A program made the position numbers and the translations under genes. The notes below the pieces were generated by a model. It was not told where the DNA came from. It did not search any database and was given only the letters and a program-made list of their open reading frames with translations. 64,000 nucleotides of DNA from Novipirellula galeiformis (GTDB taxonomy: Bacteria; Planctomycetota; Planctomycetia; Pirellulales; Pirellulaceae): contig NZ_SJPT01000002.1 in NCBI RefSeq assembly GCF_007860095.1, positions 682,001-746,000 on the forward strand. The letters run 5' to 3'. Within the stretch, counting starts at the first letter, position 1. Every line of letters starts with the position of its first letter. Positions 55,878-64,000 of the stretch are shown in pieces.

Positions 55878-55906
55878 TGTAGTGGACGCCCTGTTTTGTG
55901 CAATAC
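55878..55906 (-). promoter_or_regulatory. Candidate promoter of the metal importer operon
   Basis: On minus, TTGCAC, a 16-base spacer, then TACAAT. The -10 box matches consensus at five of six positions and the -35 box at three. Transcription would begin roughly 15 bases before the palindrome at 55849-55862. Coordinates are approximate by a few bases. Confidence 0.45.
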
Positions 55907-56131
55907 CCGTTAAAGTCGCCGATGAGATCCACGGCCGCCTCCGAGGGCGAAGATCGCGCTGCATCAGGTCAACAAACGCGTTCAGGTCACCAATCACGTC
56001 GCCCCGACGCTACGCTTTACTCACAACGCCCGACGGCAACCCATGCTGTTGCTGGGGCGACGCTCGCCTCCGCTTCAACCCGATCTTCATCCCAGGTGGG
56101 CCCCCGATGATTGGCGTTCGGCGTGGTCCCT

Positions 56132-57253
56132 TTACGGCCGTTCCTCGATTGGCACGAATGACCTTGGCCCGTGACCGCTGTACTCGGCCGCCGGACGGAT
56201 CAAGCGATTCTCCGCACGTTGTTCAAAGGCGTGTGCACACCATCCCGCCGTCCGGGCAAAAACAAACAGCGGCGTGAACATTGATGTCGGAATGCCCAGG
56301 CAATGGAAAACCGTGGCGCTATAAAAATCAAGATTCGGGAACAACCCTTTCTCGCGGCGCATCACCCCTTCGATACGTTCGGCAATCGCGTACAGTTGTG
56401 TCAGCGCGGTCTCTTCGCAAAGCGACTGTGACCAGCGTTTGATGATCTCAGATCGAGGGTCAGCCGATTTGTAGACTCGATGTCCGAAGCCCATGATCTT
56501 CTCTTTCCCATTCAGTTTTGCCAGCACACCTTCCTCAGCGGCTTCGGGGTCGACATAAGTTTCGATCAACTCCATGGACGCTTCATTGGCGCCACCATGC
56601 AATGGACCGCGCAACGTTCCGATCCCGGTGGTGACCGCCGAGTACAGGTCCGACATCGTCGACGCCGTGATTCGGGCAGCGAACGTTGACGCGTTGAATT
56701 CGTGTTCGGCGTACAAAATCAGTGATACATCAAGCGCTCGAGCGAGATGTTCCGAGGGGGACGTGTCATGCAACAAATGTAAGAAGTGTCCCGCCAAGTC
56801 CAAATCGTCGGTCTCGACCTCGATTTGATGGCCACCATGATGAAAGTGATGCCAATAGCAAAGCATCGACGGAAACGTGCCCAACATTCGTAACGCAATT
56901 GCGTGTTGCTCGTCGAATGAACTCTCGGGCTCAAGACAACCGAGTACCGAACACCCCGTCCGTAGCACATCCATGGGATGCGACGTTGCGGGTAATTGCT
57001 CGAGAATTGTCTTCAACGCGTCGGGAAGCGCCCGTTGGCTTCTTAAGTCTTCTCGGAACGCGACGAGTTGTTCGTAGCTCGGCAATTCGCCGTTCAGCAA
57101 CAACCAAACCACCTCTTCGAACGACGCGTGCTCGGCTAGGTCCTCGATCGCGTAACCGCGATAGGTTAATCCGAATCCTTTCTTGCCGACCGTGCTGATT
57201 GCGGTGTGACCGGCGACGACGCCCGCCATGCCTGATGACTGTGTTTGAATCAT
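56132..57253 (-). CDS. prpC: 2-methylcitrate synthase / citrate synthase
   Basis: A 373-residue enzyme of the citrate synthase family, short form. It should condense propionyl-CoA with oxaloacetate to 2-methylcitrate, often with side activity on acetyl-CoA. The catalytic triad is visible: H219 in RGPLHGGANE, H258 in MGFGHRVYK and D309 in NLDFYSATVF. The N-terminal AGVVAGHTAISTVGKKGFGLTYRGYAIEDL is typical of PrpC and short citrate synthases. ATG at 57253 is chosen, with GAGGG about five bases upstream; a GTG at 57265 overlaps the prpB stop. Linkage to prpB and to a PrpD domain nearby supports PrpC. Confidence 0.9.
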   Translation of the reverse strand: MIQTQSSGMAGVVAGHTAISTVGKKGFGLTYRGYAIEDLAEHASFEEVVWLLLNGELPSYEQLVAFREDLRSQRALPDALKTILEQLPATSHPMDVLRTGCSVLGCLEPESSFDEQHAIALRMLGTFPSMLCYWHHFHHGGHQIEVETDDLDLAGHFLHLLHDTSPSEHLARALDVSLILYAEHEFNASTFAARITASTMSDLYSAVTTGIGTLRGPLHGGANEASMELIETYVDPEAAEEGVLAKLNGKEKIMGFGHRVYKSADPRSEIIKRWSQSLCEETALTQLYAIAERIEGVMRREKGLFPNLDFYSATVFHCLGIPTSMFTPLFVFARTAGWCAHAFEQRAENRLIRPAAEYSGHGPRSFVPIEERP

Positions 57254-57264
57254 AATAGCCCTCA

Positions 57265-58149
57265 CTATTTCCGGTTTGATTTGCCTTCGGACAGTTCTTT
57301 CGCGTAGTAATCGAGTACTTCGTAGAGCTCCTCTCGTGTTTGCATCGAATCGATCAAATCAATTTGGGTCCCTGCACCACGCAGTGTTTCGTAGACGCGT
57401 GCGGCCACGGCATTCATCGCCCGATAGGCGGTCAACGGGTACAACACCAATCGTATACCCGCATCGCGCAGTTCGTCCACTGAAAACAAGGGCGTTCGCC
57501 CGAACTCGGTGATGTTCGCCAACACCGGAATTTCCACCGCCGCAGTAAATTGCCGGTATTCATCGAGCGACGTCAGCGCTTCGGCAAAAATCATGTCCAC
57601 CCCGGTCTCGACATACTGCGTCGCACGTTCGATTGCCGCATCGATCCCCTCGACCGACGCCGCGTCGGTCCGCGCCATGATCACGAAACTCGAATCGCTT
57701 CGCGCATCCAACGCCGCCTTCAAGCGATCGTTCATCTCGGGTACCGAAACGAGTTGTTTGCCCGGACGATGGCCGCATCGCTTGGCGTCGACCTGGTCCT
57801 CCAGATGCATCCCCGCCACACCGCCGCGGATAAGCTCGCGCACGGTTCGCTCGATCATTAACGCACTTCCCCAACCGGTGTCGGCATCGACCAAGAGCGG
57901 CAAGTCGGTCACCGACGTGATCCGCCGAGCATCATCAAGGACATCCGCGAGTGTCGTCACTCCCAAGTCGGGTAGCCCGTGCGAAGCGCTTGCCACTCCC
58001 GATCCAGACAAATAGAGCGCCCGAAATCCTGCTCGTTGGGCCAACAGAGCACACATGGCGTTTACCGCGCCAGGGACTTGCAGCGGAAGCTCACGGTCAA
58101 CCGCCCAACGGAAACGTTGCCCTGCAGTTGAGGGTTGCGACGCGGACAT
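57265..58149 (-). CDS. prpB: 2-methylisocitrate lyase
   Basis: A 294-residue member of the isocitrate lyase/PEP mutase superfamily, cleaving 2-methylisocitrate to pyruvate and succinate. The metal-site motif is [12 protein letters not shown] and the catalytic loop is [11 protein letters not shown] with the active-site Cys (about C125). [18 protein letters not shown] and [19 protein letters not shown] match PrpB closely. The ATG at 58149 aligns with the usual PrpB N-terminus; a longer version from 58197 is possible but its ATG lies only about 14 bases from a TATA-like box. It precedes prpC with 11 bp between the chosen genes and is transcribed away from the mutase genes. Confidence 0.92.
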   Translation of the reverse strand: MSASQPSTAGQRFRWAVDRELPLQVPGAVNAMCALLAQRAGFRALYLSGSGVASASHGLPDLGVTTLADVLDDARRITSVTDLPLLVDADTGWGSALMIERTVRELIRGGVAGMHLEDQVDAKRCGHRPGKQLVSVPEMNDRLKAALDARSDSSFVIMARTDAASVEGIDAAIERATQYVETGVDMIFAEALTSLDEYRQFTAAVEIPVLANITEFGRTPLFSVDELRDAGIRLVLYPLTAYRAMNAVAARVYETLRGAGTQIDLIDSMQTREELYEVLDYYAKELSEGKSNRK

Positions 58150-58210
58150 AGCTAGCTCGCGGAAGAGTGGCTTAGCAGCCCAGATGGGACTTGCCATTTT
58201 TAAACTCGCG

Positions 58211-58245
58211 TATAATCAATTGTATCAACTTGATTGGAGCTCGTC
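58211..58245 (+). promoter_or_regulatory. Divergent prp/mcm promoter region with perfect -10 box
   Basis: TATAAT (58211-58216) is a perfect -10 hexamer on plus for the mutase operon; the same AT-rich DNA gives TTATAC on minus for prpB. Downstream, ATCAA(10)TTGAT at about 58215-58234 is an imperfect inverted repeat that could bind a regulator of both operons. GGAG (58236-58239) is the ribosome site of the mutase gene. Confidence 0.5.
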
Positions 58246-59862
58246 ATGCAATCGGTAAACGATGAACCCATCGCTGAGAAATTGGTAAGGACGACCCTTA
58301 GCGGGGCGTCTATCAAGCCCTTGTACACCCCCGCCGACTTGCCAAGTTTTTCCCCAGAGGCGGAGTTGGGACAACCAGGCCAGTTTCCCTACACACGGGG
58401 AATCCACGCATCGATGTATCGGGGACGATTGTGGACAATGCGGCAATTTGCCGGCTTTGGTCGACCACGCGACACGAACGCTCGCTTTCGTTTTTTGCTC
58501 GATCAGGGGCAAACCGGACTCAGCACGGCCTTCGACCTGCCGACGTTGATGGGGCTCGACAGCGATGATCCTCGCTGCTGTGGTGAAGTCGGGCGACTCG
58601 GCGTGGCGGTCGATACCGTCGATGACATGCTCGCGTTGTTCGACGGGATCGATTTGCACCAAGTGTCGGTATCGATGACGATCAATGCTCCCGCGATTGT
58701 CGTGATGGCGTTCTATTTGTCGGCTGCGCGCCAGCGGGGATGGGATTGGAAAGCACTGCGTGGCACGATTCAAAATGACATTCTGAAGGAATTCCACGCA
58801 CAAAACGAATTCGTGTTCCCCCCCGAGCCTTCGGTCCGTTTGGTTGTTGATCTCATTGAGTTTTGTACGCCGCATGTTCCGTTATGGAACACGGTCTCCA
58901 TCAGCGGCTATCACATTCGCGAGGCCGGTTCCACCGCGGCACAAGAATTAGCCTTCACCTTGGCCGACGGACATCACTATGTTCGCCAGTGCCTCGCTCG
59001 CGACCTGCACGTGGACGCGTTCGCGCCACGATTGAGTTTCTTTTTCAACGCCCACAACGATCTGTTCGAAGAGGTGGCCAAGTACCGAGCCGCCCGCGCG
59101 TTGTGGGCGGCGACGATGAGAGATGAGTTTGGCGCGAAGACCGAAGCTGCATGGAAACTTCGATTTCATGCTCAAACAGCAGGTTGCGCGCTGCAAGCGG
59201 TGCAGCCAGAGGTGAATTTGGTGCGTGTTGGATACCAAGCACTCGCAGCGGCGTTGGGCGGATGCCAATCGCTGCACACCAACTCGATGGACGAAACGTT
59301 AGCGTTACCGAGTGAACATGCGGTAACGCTCGCCTTGCGCACGCAACAGGTATTGGCCCATGAAACCGGAGTCACCAACACCGTTGACCCATTGGGCGGC
59401 AGTTACTTCATTGAGAGTTTTACGCGTCAAATGAAGCAGGACGCACGTGCATACTTTACTGAGATCGCCGACCAAGGGGGCATGATCGCTGCGGTCGAAA
59501 ACGGCTATTTTCGACGCAAGATTTCTGACGCAGCGTTCGCGTATCAATTAGCGATCGACGCACAAGAGAAATTGATTGTCGGCGTCAACGCGTTCCAGCA
59601 AGCCAACGAGGAACCGATCTCGGTGATGCCCTTCGACGAGTCCACCGAGGACGATCAACTTGCATCACTACGCACCGTCAAAGAGCAACGCAGCGGTGAC
59701 GAGGTTCGCCGCACGCTGACGCAGCTAAAGCAGACAGCAGAAACGGGAAACAATGTGTTTGCGGCATTGTTACAAGCTTCCGATGCCCGAGCGACGGTGC
59801 AAGAGTGCATGGATGCGATGGCTGAAGTGTACGGACGCTTTCGACCTGCTGCGGCTTGGTAG
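58246..59862 (+). CDS. mcmA1: Methylmalonyl-CoA mutase large (catalytic) subunit
   Basis: A 538-residue TIM-barrel subunit of the B12-dependent mutase that interconverts methylmalonyl-CoA and succinyl-CoA. Conserved segments are FPYTRGIHASMYRGRLWTMRQFAGFG (about 46-71), GLSTAFDLPTLMGLDSDDP (about 89-107) and SISGYHIREAGSTAAQELAFTLADG. The CoA-channel and dimer regions continue to LGGSYFIESFT near 390. It lacks its own cobalamin-binding domain, which is the next gene, as in archaeal-type split mutases. GGAG six bases upstream marks the ATG at 58246; a TTG four codons earlier is less likely. Confidence 0.95.
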   Translation: MQSVNDEPIAEKLVRTTLSGASIKPLYTPADLPSFSPEAELGQPGQFPYTRGIHASMYRGRLWTMRQFAGFGRPRDTNARFRFLLDQGQTGLSTAFDLPTLMGLDSDDPRCCGEVGRLGVAVDTVDDMLALFDGIDLHQVSVSMTINAPAIVVMAFYLSAARQRGWDWKALRGTIQNDILKEFHAQNEFVFPPEPSVRLVVDLIEFCTPHVPLWNTVSISGYHIREAGSTAAQELAFTLADGHHYVRQCLARDLHVDAFAPRLSFFFNAHNDLFEEVAKYRAARALWAATMRDEFGAKTEAAWKLRFHAQTAGCALQAVQPEVNLVRVGYQALAAALGGCQSLHTNSMDETLALPSEHAVTLALRTQQVLAHETGVTNTVDPLGGSYFIESFTRQMKQDARAYFTEIADQGGMIAAVENGYFRRKISDAAFAYQLAIDAQEKLIVGVNAFQQANEEPISVMPFDESTEDDQLASLRTVKEQRSGDEVRRTLTQLKQTAETGNNVFAALLQASDARATVQECMDAMAEVYGRFRPAAAW

Positions 59863-59881
59863 TGGTGGGGGAATCCATTTT

Positions 59882-60271
59882 ATGACACAACAAACCATTG
59901 CTAAACGAATCTTGTTGGCCAAAGTCGGACTTGATGGCCATGACCGTGGGATCAAGGTTGTCGCTCGCGGATTGCGAGACGCGGGGTTCCATGTGATTTA
60001 CAGCGGCCTTTGGCAATCCATCGAGTCGGTCGCCCAGGCCGCCGAGGACGAGGATGTCGATTGGGTTGGAATCAGCGTGCTCAACGGCGCCCACATGACA
60101 CTCATCCCCGCATTATTGCAGGCTTTTCGAAAACGCGATCTGAACCACGTCGGCGTGATCGTGGGCGGGATCATTTCACACGCCGATCAACAAGAGCTAA
60201 AACGACTCGGTGCGCGAGCCTGTTTCGGCCCCGGCACATCCATCGAGTCGATCGTCCAATTTCTGAAGTAG
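59882..60271 (+). CDS. mcmA2: Methylmalonyl-CoA mutase cobalamin-binding subunit
   Basis: A 129-residue Rossmann-like B12-binding protein. The motif D-G-H-D-R-G (about 19-24, DxHxxG) supplies the histidine ligand of cobalamin, followed by [14 protein letters not shown] and the GG of [11 protein letters not shown]. It starts 19 bp after the catalytic subunit stop. It is the small half of the split mutase and ends 23 bp before the GTPase-PrpD fusion gene. Confidence 0.94.
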   Translation: MTQQTIAKRILLAKVGLDGHDRGIKVVARGLRDAGFHVIYSGLWQSIESVAQAAEDEDVDWVGISVLNGAHMTLIPALLQAFRKRDLNHVGVIVGGIISHADQQELKRLGARACFGPGTSIESIVQFLK

Positions 60272-60294
60272 CCCGAAACCGCACGGATGACGAG

Positions 60295-62547
60295 ATGCCG
60301 CGTCCCCGCAATCGCAACGACCTTCCGACCCTCGTCGCTCGACTTTCGCAGCGAGACCGTGGGGCACTGGCACGTCTGTTGACGTTTGCGGCGTCGCGAA
60401 CACAGCACTCCGAATTGATTGCTGCCCTTGCCAGCGCAACGACGCATGCTTCACCGGTGATCGCAATGACCGGCAGCGGAGGCGTGGGAAAGAGCAGTTT
60501 GGTCGGCTGCCTTTCGAATCATTTTGCCTCGCGTGGCGAAGCGGTCGGCGTGCTCGCTTGCGATCCCCAGAGTCCTGTTACGGGAGGTGCGTTGCTGGGG
60601 GATCGATGCCGCATCGTCAACTCCGAATTCGCCGACCGCGTCTTTGTCCGTAGCCTGTCGACCGCTTCGGGGCACCAAGGTGTCGCACAAAACTTGGCAT
60701 TGATGTTGCTCGCGATGCAAGTCTACGGATTCGATCGAATTTTTGTCGAAACCGTTGGCATTGGTCAAGGCGATATCGCGGTGCGTGATCTCGCCGATAT
60801 CGTCGTCCTGGTAATCCAACCGCAAACCGGCGACGAACTGCAATGGGAAAAGGCAGGCATCTTGGAGGTCGTCGATTTAGTCGTGGTCAATAAATCGGAT
60901 CTAGCGGGAGCCGACCAGACGAAACGTGACGTAAAACAACAGCTTCACTCACCGGCGCTGCGTGCCATCCCCGTCATCAGCACCTCGATTGCGAAGAGAG
61001 AAGGAATCGAAACGCTTTGTCTAGAAATCGACCAAGTCCTCCGCAAATCTGCTAAAAAGGAGATGAGCGATGCGGAGTCTTCCGGCCAGTCCGACGTTTT
61101 GGTAGGACGCAAAATGCAAAGCATTGAACCTTCAGCGGTAATAGCGAGTTCCGATCTCGTGTTGGATCAGATCGCCGACTATGTGTGTGCTTCCGCAAAC
61201 TTTAGCGATGAAGCGTGGGCCACAGCTCGAGTCTGTCTGCTCGACAGCCTGGGGTGTGGGTTGCTCTCGCTTCGCTACCCGCAATGCACCAAGTTGTTAG
61301 GCCCGGTCGTACCGGGGGCGACGCTGCAAAACGGTGCACGGGTGCCTGGGACCTCGTACGTCTTGGATCCCGTCACCGCGGCGTTCAACCTCGGTTGTAT
61401 GATCCGTTGGCTCGATTACAACGACACCTGGCTGGCCGCAGAATGGGGGCACCCGTCGGATAATTTTGGCGGCATTCTAGCAGTAGCGGATTATCTCAGT
61501 CGCCAAGATCAAGCGTTAGCCATGCGCGATGTGCTGGTCGCTGCCATCAAGGCCTACGAAATCCAAGGGGTGTTGGCGCTACAACATGCCTTCAATCGAG
61601 TCGGGTTGGATCATGTGATTTTGGTCCGGATTGCAACCACCGCGGTGGTGACGCGTATGCTCGGCGGGACACGACGACAAGTAATCAATGCGCTCAGCAA
61701 CGCTTGGCTCGATGGCGGGGCGCTGCGCACCTATCGCCATGCCCCCAACACTGGAACCCGCAAAAGCTGGGCGGCCGGCGATGCCACCCGTCGAGGAGTC
61801 CAGCTTGCGTTATGGAGCATGGCCGGTGAGATGGGCTACCCCACCGCCCTTTCGGCACCGCGATGGGGCTTCGAAGATGTCGTCTTGGCGGGAGAAACGC
61901 TATCGATTCCTCGACCTTTGGGCTGCTATGTCATCGAAAATATCCTTTTCAAAGTCGCATTTCCCGCAGAATTCCACGCTCAAACCGCAGCCGAAGCGGC
62001 GATCCAATTACACGATCAAGTCGCCGGTCGATGGGACGCAATCGAGCGGATTCGGATTGAAACGCAGGAATCAGCGATGCGAATCATCAACAAAACGGGC
62101 CCCCTCTCCAACGCCGCCGATCGTGACCATTGCCTCCAATACATTGTCGCGGTGGCGCTGCGAAAGGGACGACTTGATTCGGATCACTACGAACAAGCCA
62201 CAGCCGACGATCCCGCCATCGACGCGATGCGCGATCGAATGGAGGTCGTCGAGAAACCCCGGTATTCGACCGATTACCTCGATCCCGATAAACGCTCGAT
62301 CGCAAATGCGGTCCAAGTCTATTTCTCCGATGGAACAGCGACGGAGCGAATCGAAGTCGAATACCCCCTCGGCCACCGCCGCCGTCGCGCAGAAGCGTTA
62401 CCGAAGCTACGTGACAAATTCCGAGTCAACGTCGGGTCTCGATTCGCTCCGGGACGCGTCTCATCGCTCGAGCAATTTTTTGATGCCGGAGACGACTTCA
62501 ACGACATGCCGGTCCGCAACTTCATGAACGAGTTTGCCCAGACATGA
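60295..62547 (+). CDS. Fusion of MeaB/ArgK-type GTPase and PrpD 2-methylcitrate dehydratase
   Basis: A 750-residue open frame with two modules. Residues about 1-255 are the G3E-type GTPase that loads and protects methylmalonyl-CoA mutase: Walker [10 protein letters not shown] (60-68), [17 protein letters not shown], the [13 protein letters not shown] motif and NKSD (199-202). The C-terminal dimerisation arm of MeaB seems missing. Residues 274-750 (477) are a full-length MmgE/PrpD protein, with [23 protein letters not shown]. They would dehydrate 2-methylcitrate. A linker (about 256-273) joins them. An in-frame ATG at 61114 (Met274), with AGGA seven bases upstream, could also initiate PrpD alone. 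The ATG at 60295 begins the GTPase domain; upstream frame overlaps mcmA2. Confidence 0.9.
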   Translation: MPRPRNRNDLPTLVARLSQRDRGALARLLTFAASRTQHSELIAALASATTHASPVIAMTGSGGVGKSSLVGCLSNHFASRGEAVGVLACDPQSPVTGGALLGDRCRIVNSEFADRVFVRSLSTASGHQGVAQNLALMLLAMQVYGFDRIFVETVGIGQGDIAVRDLADIVVLVIQPQTGDELQWEKAGILEVVDLVVVNKSDLAGADQTKRDVKQQLHSPALRAIPVISTSIAKREGIETLCLEIDQVLRKSAKKEMSDAESSGQSDVLVGRKMQSIEPSAVIASSDLVLDQIADYVCASANFSDEAWATARVCLLDSLGCGLLSLRYPQCTKLLGPVVPGATLQNGARVPGTSYVLDPVTAAFNLGCMIRWLDYNDTWLAAEWGHPSDNFGGILAVADYLSRQDQALAMRDVLVAAIKAYEIQGVLALQHAFNRVGLDHVILVRIATTAVVTRMLGGTRRQVINALSNAWLDGGALRTYRHAPNTGTRKSWAAGDATRRGVQLALWSMAGEMGYPTALSAPRWGFEDVVLAGETLSIPRPLGCYVIENILFKVAFPAEFHAQTAAEAAIQLHDQVAGRWDAIERIRIETQESAMRIINKTGPLSNAADRDHCLQYIVAVALRKGRLDSDHYEQATADDPAIDAMRDRMEVVEKPRYSTDYLDPDKRSIANAVQVYFSDGTATERIEVEYPLGHRRRRAEALPKLRDKFRVNVGSRFAPGRVSSLEQFFDAGDDFNDMPVRNFMNEFAQT

Positions 62548-62597
62548 AAAAGAATCAACTAAGTATGCCCGCACGGTCCTATTCCTAGGAGAGATTG

Positions 62598-64000
62598 GTG
62601 GCAACATTGCGTAACCTCACTGACGAATTGCTTCACCAAGAGGCGACGCTGCGGCAAGGTGGAGGTGCGGACGGTCAGCAACGACAACGACGCCATGGTC
62701 GATTGCCGGTGCGTGAGCGAATTGCGTTGCTGTTGGACAAAGATTGTCCCTTTTTTGAATTGGGCGTGTGGGCCGCATACGGGATGTACGAATCGTGGGG
62801 TGGCGTTCCCGCGGCCGGGATTGTGACAGGCATCGGAACGGTCAAAGGGCGAGCCGTCTTAGTCGCCGCCAACGACGCGACGGTCAAGGCAGGGGCGATG
62901 TTTCCTCAGTCGGTAAAGAAGTTGCTCCGCGCGCAAAAGATTGCCAATCAGTTTCGTTTGCCGGTGATCTATTTAGTCGATTCGGCCGGGGTGTTCCTGC
63001 CGTTGCAAGATGAAGTGTTTCCGGACGAGGACGATTTCGGTCGCATCTTTCGCAACAACGCCGTGCTCTCGGCGGCGGGGATCCCGCAATACGCCGCCGT
63101 GATGGGCAATTGCATCGCCGGTGGGGCGTACCTGCCTGTGTTGTGCGACAAAATGCTGATGACCGACGGCAGTCAGCTCTGTTTGGCTGGCCCCGCTTTG
63201 GTCAAAGCTGCGATTGGACAAACGGTCGATCCTGAGGACTTGGGGGGGGCGGCGATGCACGCAGCGATCAGCGGCACGGTCGATTTCCATGAGCCCGACG
63301 ACCCTTCCTGCCTAAAGCGATTACGTGCTTTGGTGGACCTGTTACCGAAACCGGCGGAGACTCATCTCGAGCAACAACCGGTAATCGGTGACCGCCTCTA
63401 CGATCTCGTCTCAGCAGACGGTCGAGGCGAATACGATGTGCGTGAGGTGCTCCGATGTATCGTCGACTCCGATTCGTTGCAGGAATATAAGGCCGAGTTT
63501 GGGAAGACGATAGTGACCACGTTTGCCAAAATCGGTGGGCACGCGATCGGGGTGGTCGCCAACCAAAAAGTTCGTTGTCGAACCGCCAGCGGCGAGATTC
63601 AAATCGGCGGCGTGATCTATCCCGATGCAGCGGACAAGGCCGCACGGTTCGTGATGGATTGTAACCAAACGCGAATCCCCTTGGTGTTCGTTCAGGATGT
63701 CCAAGGATTTATGGTCGGCAAACAAGCTGAACAAGCGGGAATCATTCGCGCCGGCGCGAAGCTGGTCAATGTCGTTAGCAACTCGATCGTCCCCAAATTG
63801 ACCGTCATCATCGGAGGTTCATTTGGTGCGGGTCATTATGCAATGTGCGGCAAAGCCTACGACCCGGCCCTGATCCTCGCCTGGCCGTCAGCGAAATACG
63901 CCGTCATGGGAGGCAATCAAGCGGCCGACACCTTGCTCGCTCTACAACTACGCGAAGCCCAACGCAATGGGCGTGTACTTGCGGAACAGGAAGTCGGCGA
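62598..64000 (+). CDS. Acyl-CoA carboxylase carboxyltransferase beta subunit (partial)
   Basis: At least 467 residues, running off the window. It is a biotin-dependent carboxyltransferase of the propionyl-/methylcrotonyl-CoA carboxylase beta type: LPVRERIALLLD, SAGVFLPLQDEVFPDEDDFG, NCIAGGAYLPVLCD, PLVFVQDVQGFMVG and SFGAGHYAMCGKAYDP then YAVMGGNQAA. The D-E-V-F-P-D-x-x-x-F-G segment leans to the methylcrotonyl/geranyl-CoA group, but the neighbours suggest propionyl-CoA, feeding methylmalonyl-CoA to the mutase. GTG at 62598 is chosen because AGGAGA lies about five bases upstream; TTG at 62595 is adjacent. A biotin carboxylase subunit is expected downstream. Confidence 0.92.
   Translation, partial: MATLRNLTDELLHQEATLRQGGGADGQQRQRRHGRLPVRERIALLLDKDCPFFELGVWAAYGMYESWGGVPAAGIVTGIGTVKGRAVLVAANDATVKAGAMFPQSVKKLLRAQKIANQFRLPVIYLVDSAGVFLPLQDEVFPDEDDFGRIFRNNAVLSAAGIPQYAAVMGNCIAGGAYLPVLCDKMLMTDGSQLCLAGPALVKAAIGQTVDPEDLGGAAMHAAISGTVDFHEPDDPSCLKRLRALVDLLPKPAETHLEQQPVIGDRLYDLVSADGRGEYDVREVLRCIVDSDSLQEYKAEFGKTIVTTFAKIGGHAIGVVANQKVRCRTASGEIQIGGVIYPDAADKAARFVMDCNQTRIPLVFVQDVQGFMVGKQAEQAGIIRAGAKLVNVVSNSIVPKLTVIIGGSFGAGHYAMCGKAYDPALILAWPSAKYAVMGGNQAADTLLALQLREAQRNGRVLAEQEVG

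Larger units (their letters stand above)
55820..56131. other. Spacer upstream of the metal importer operon
   Basis: About 310 bases between the lipoprotein start and the prpC stop; the genes point the same way. It contains the importer promoter and palindrome. From 55910 to 56131 no gene is supported; small plus-strand frames lack ribosome sites and motifs. Confidence 0.5.

Noticed and set aside
60010-60294. Long N-terminal extension of the GTPase-PrpD frame
   Set aside because: It overlaps most of the cobalamin-binding subunit gene in another frame and is Arg/Gly-rich; the GTPase domain begins at the ATG at 60295.

Overview
The window is chromosomal DNA of a planctomycete, most likely Pirellulaceae (Rhodopirellula-like). 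This rests on family content: a cytochrome-type DUF1549/DUF1553 protein beside a Tat-exported DUF1501 protein, a secreted sulfatase, a DUF1571 protein, an LEPR-XLL surface protein, a XylR-like AraC regulator with a sugar-binding-type sensor domain, and a sigma factor translationally coupled to a TPR Ser/Thr kinase. Genes are moderately GC-rich and many are coupled by 1-8 bp overlaps. No phage, transposase, CRISPR array or rRNA was seen.

Layout. 0.2-6.4 kb: a tRNA-Arg(UCU), the glycolate oxidase operon glcDEF (minus), a GarR/MmsB-type reductase that could use the glyoxylate-derived semialdehyde, and an orphan cytochrome oxidase subunit III. 6.9-11.2 kb: a three-gene ABC exporter (ATPase, double-FtsX permease, membrane-fusion adaptor), then OsmC and XylR-like genes on minus. 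13.3-26.1 kb: a plus-strand run DUF58 / BatA-type vWA / second vWA-amidotransferase-like protein / 1924-residue membrane-anchored coiled coil / terpenoid-cyclase-fold protein; the usual MoxR ATPase is not next to it. 26.3-33.5 kb: a secreted double-PDZ plus caspase-like protein, a sulfatase, and a 1181-residue secreted glycosidase-like protein. 34-39 kb: YbaK-type deacylase, then a gene-poor stretch with one small membrane ORF, a YRPV-repeat secreted protein and a DUF1571 protein. 39-45 kb: phosphatidylserine decarboxylase and the DUF1501/DUF1553 pair. 46.1-50.9 kb: sigma factor, kinase, LEPR-XLL protein. 51.2-55.8 kb: a Mn/Zn-type ABC importer in which both permeases carry a C-terminal DtxR-like domain. 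56.1 kb to the end: a divergent propionate locus.

The propionate locus is the most striking part. On minus, prpC and prpB encode two methylcitrate-cycle enzymes. On plus, the two methylmalonyl-CoA mutase subunits are followed by one open frame joining a MeaB/ArgK GTPase domain to a full-length PrpD-type 2-methylcitrate dehydratase, then an acyl-CoA carboxylase beta subunit that runs off the window. Both propionyl-CoA routes are therefore encoded together, and one polypeptide bridges them.

A second theme is DNA structure: at least seven unrelated short tandem arrays (11-19 bp units, 2-6 copies) lie in intergenic DNA, several directly upstream of genes. A DtxR-type palindrome sits just downstream of a promoter-like sequence for the metal importer. 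All functional statements come from reading motifs and context by eye; no database search was run.
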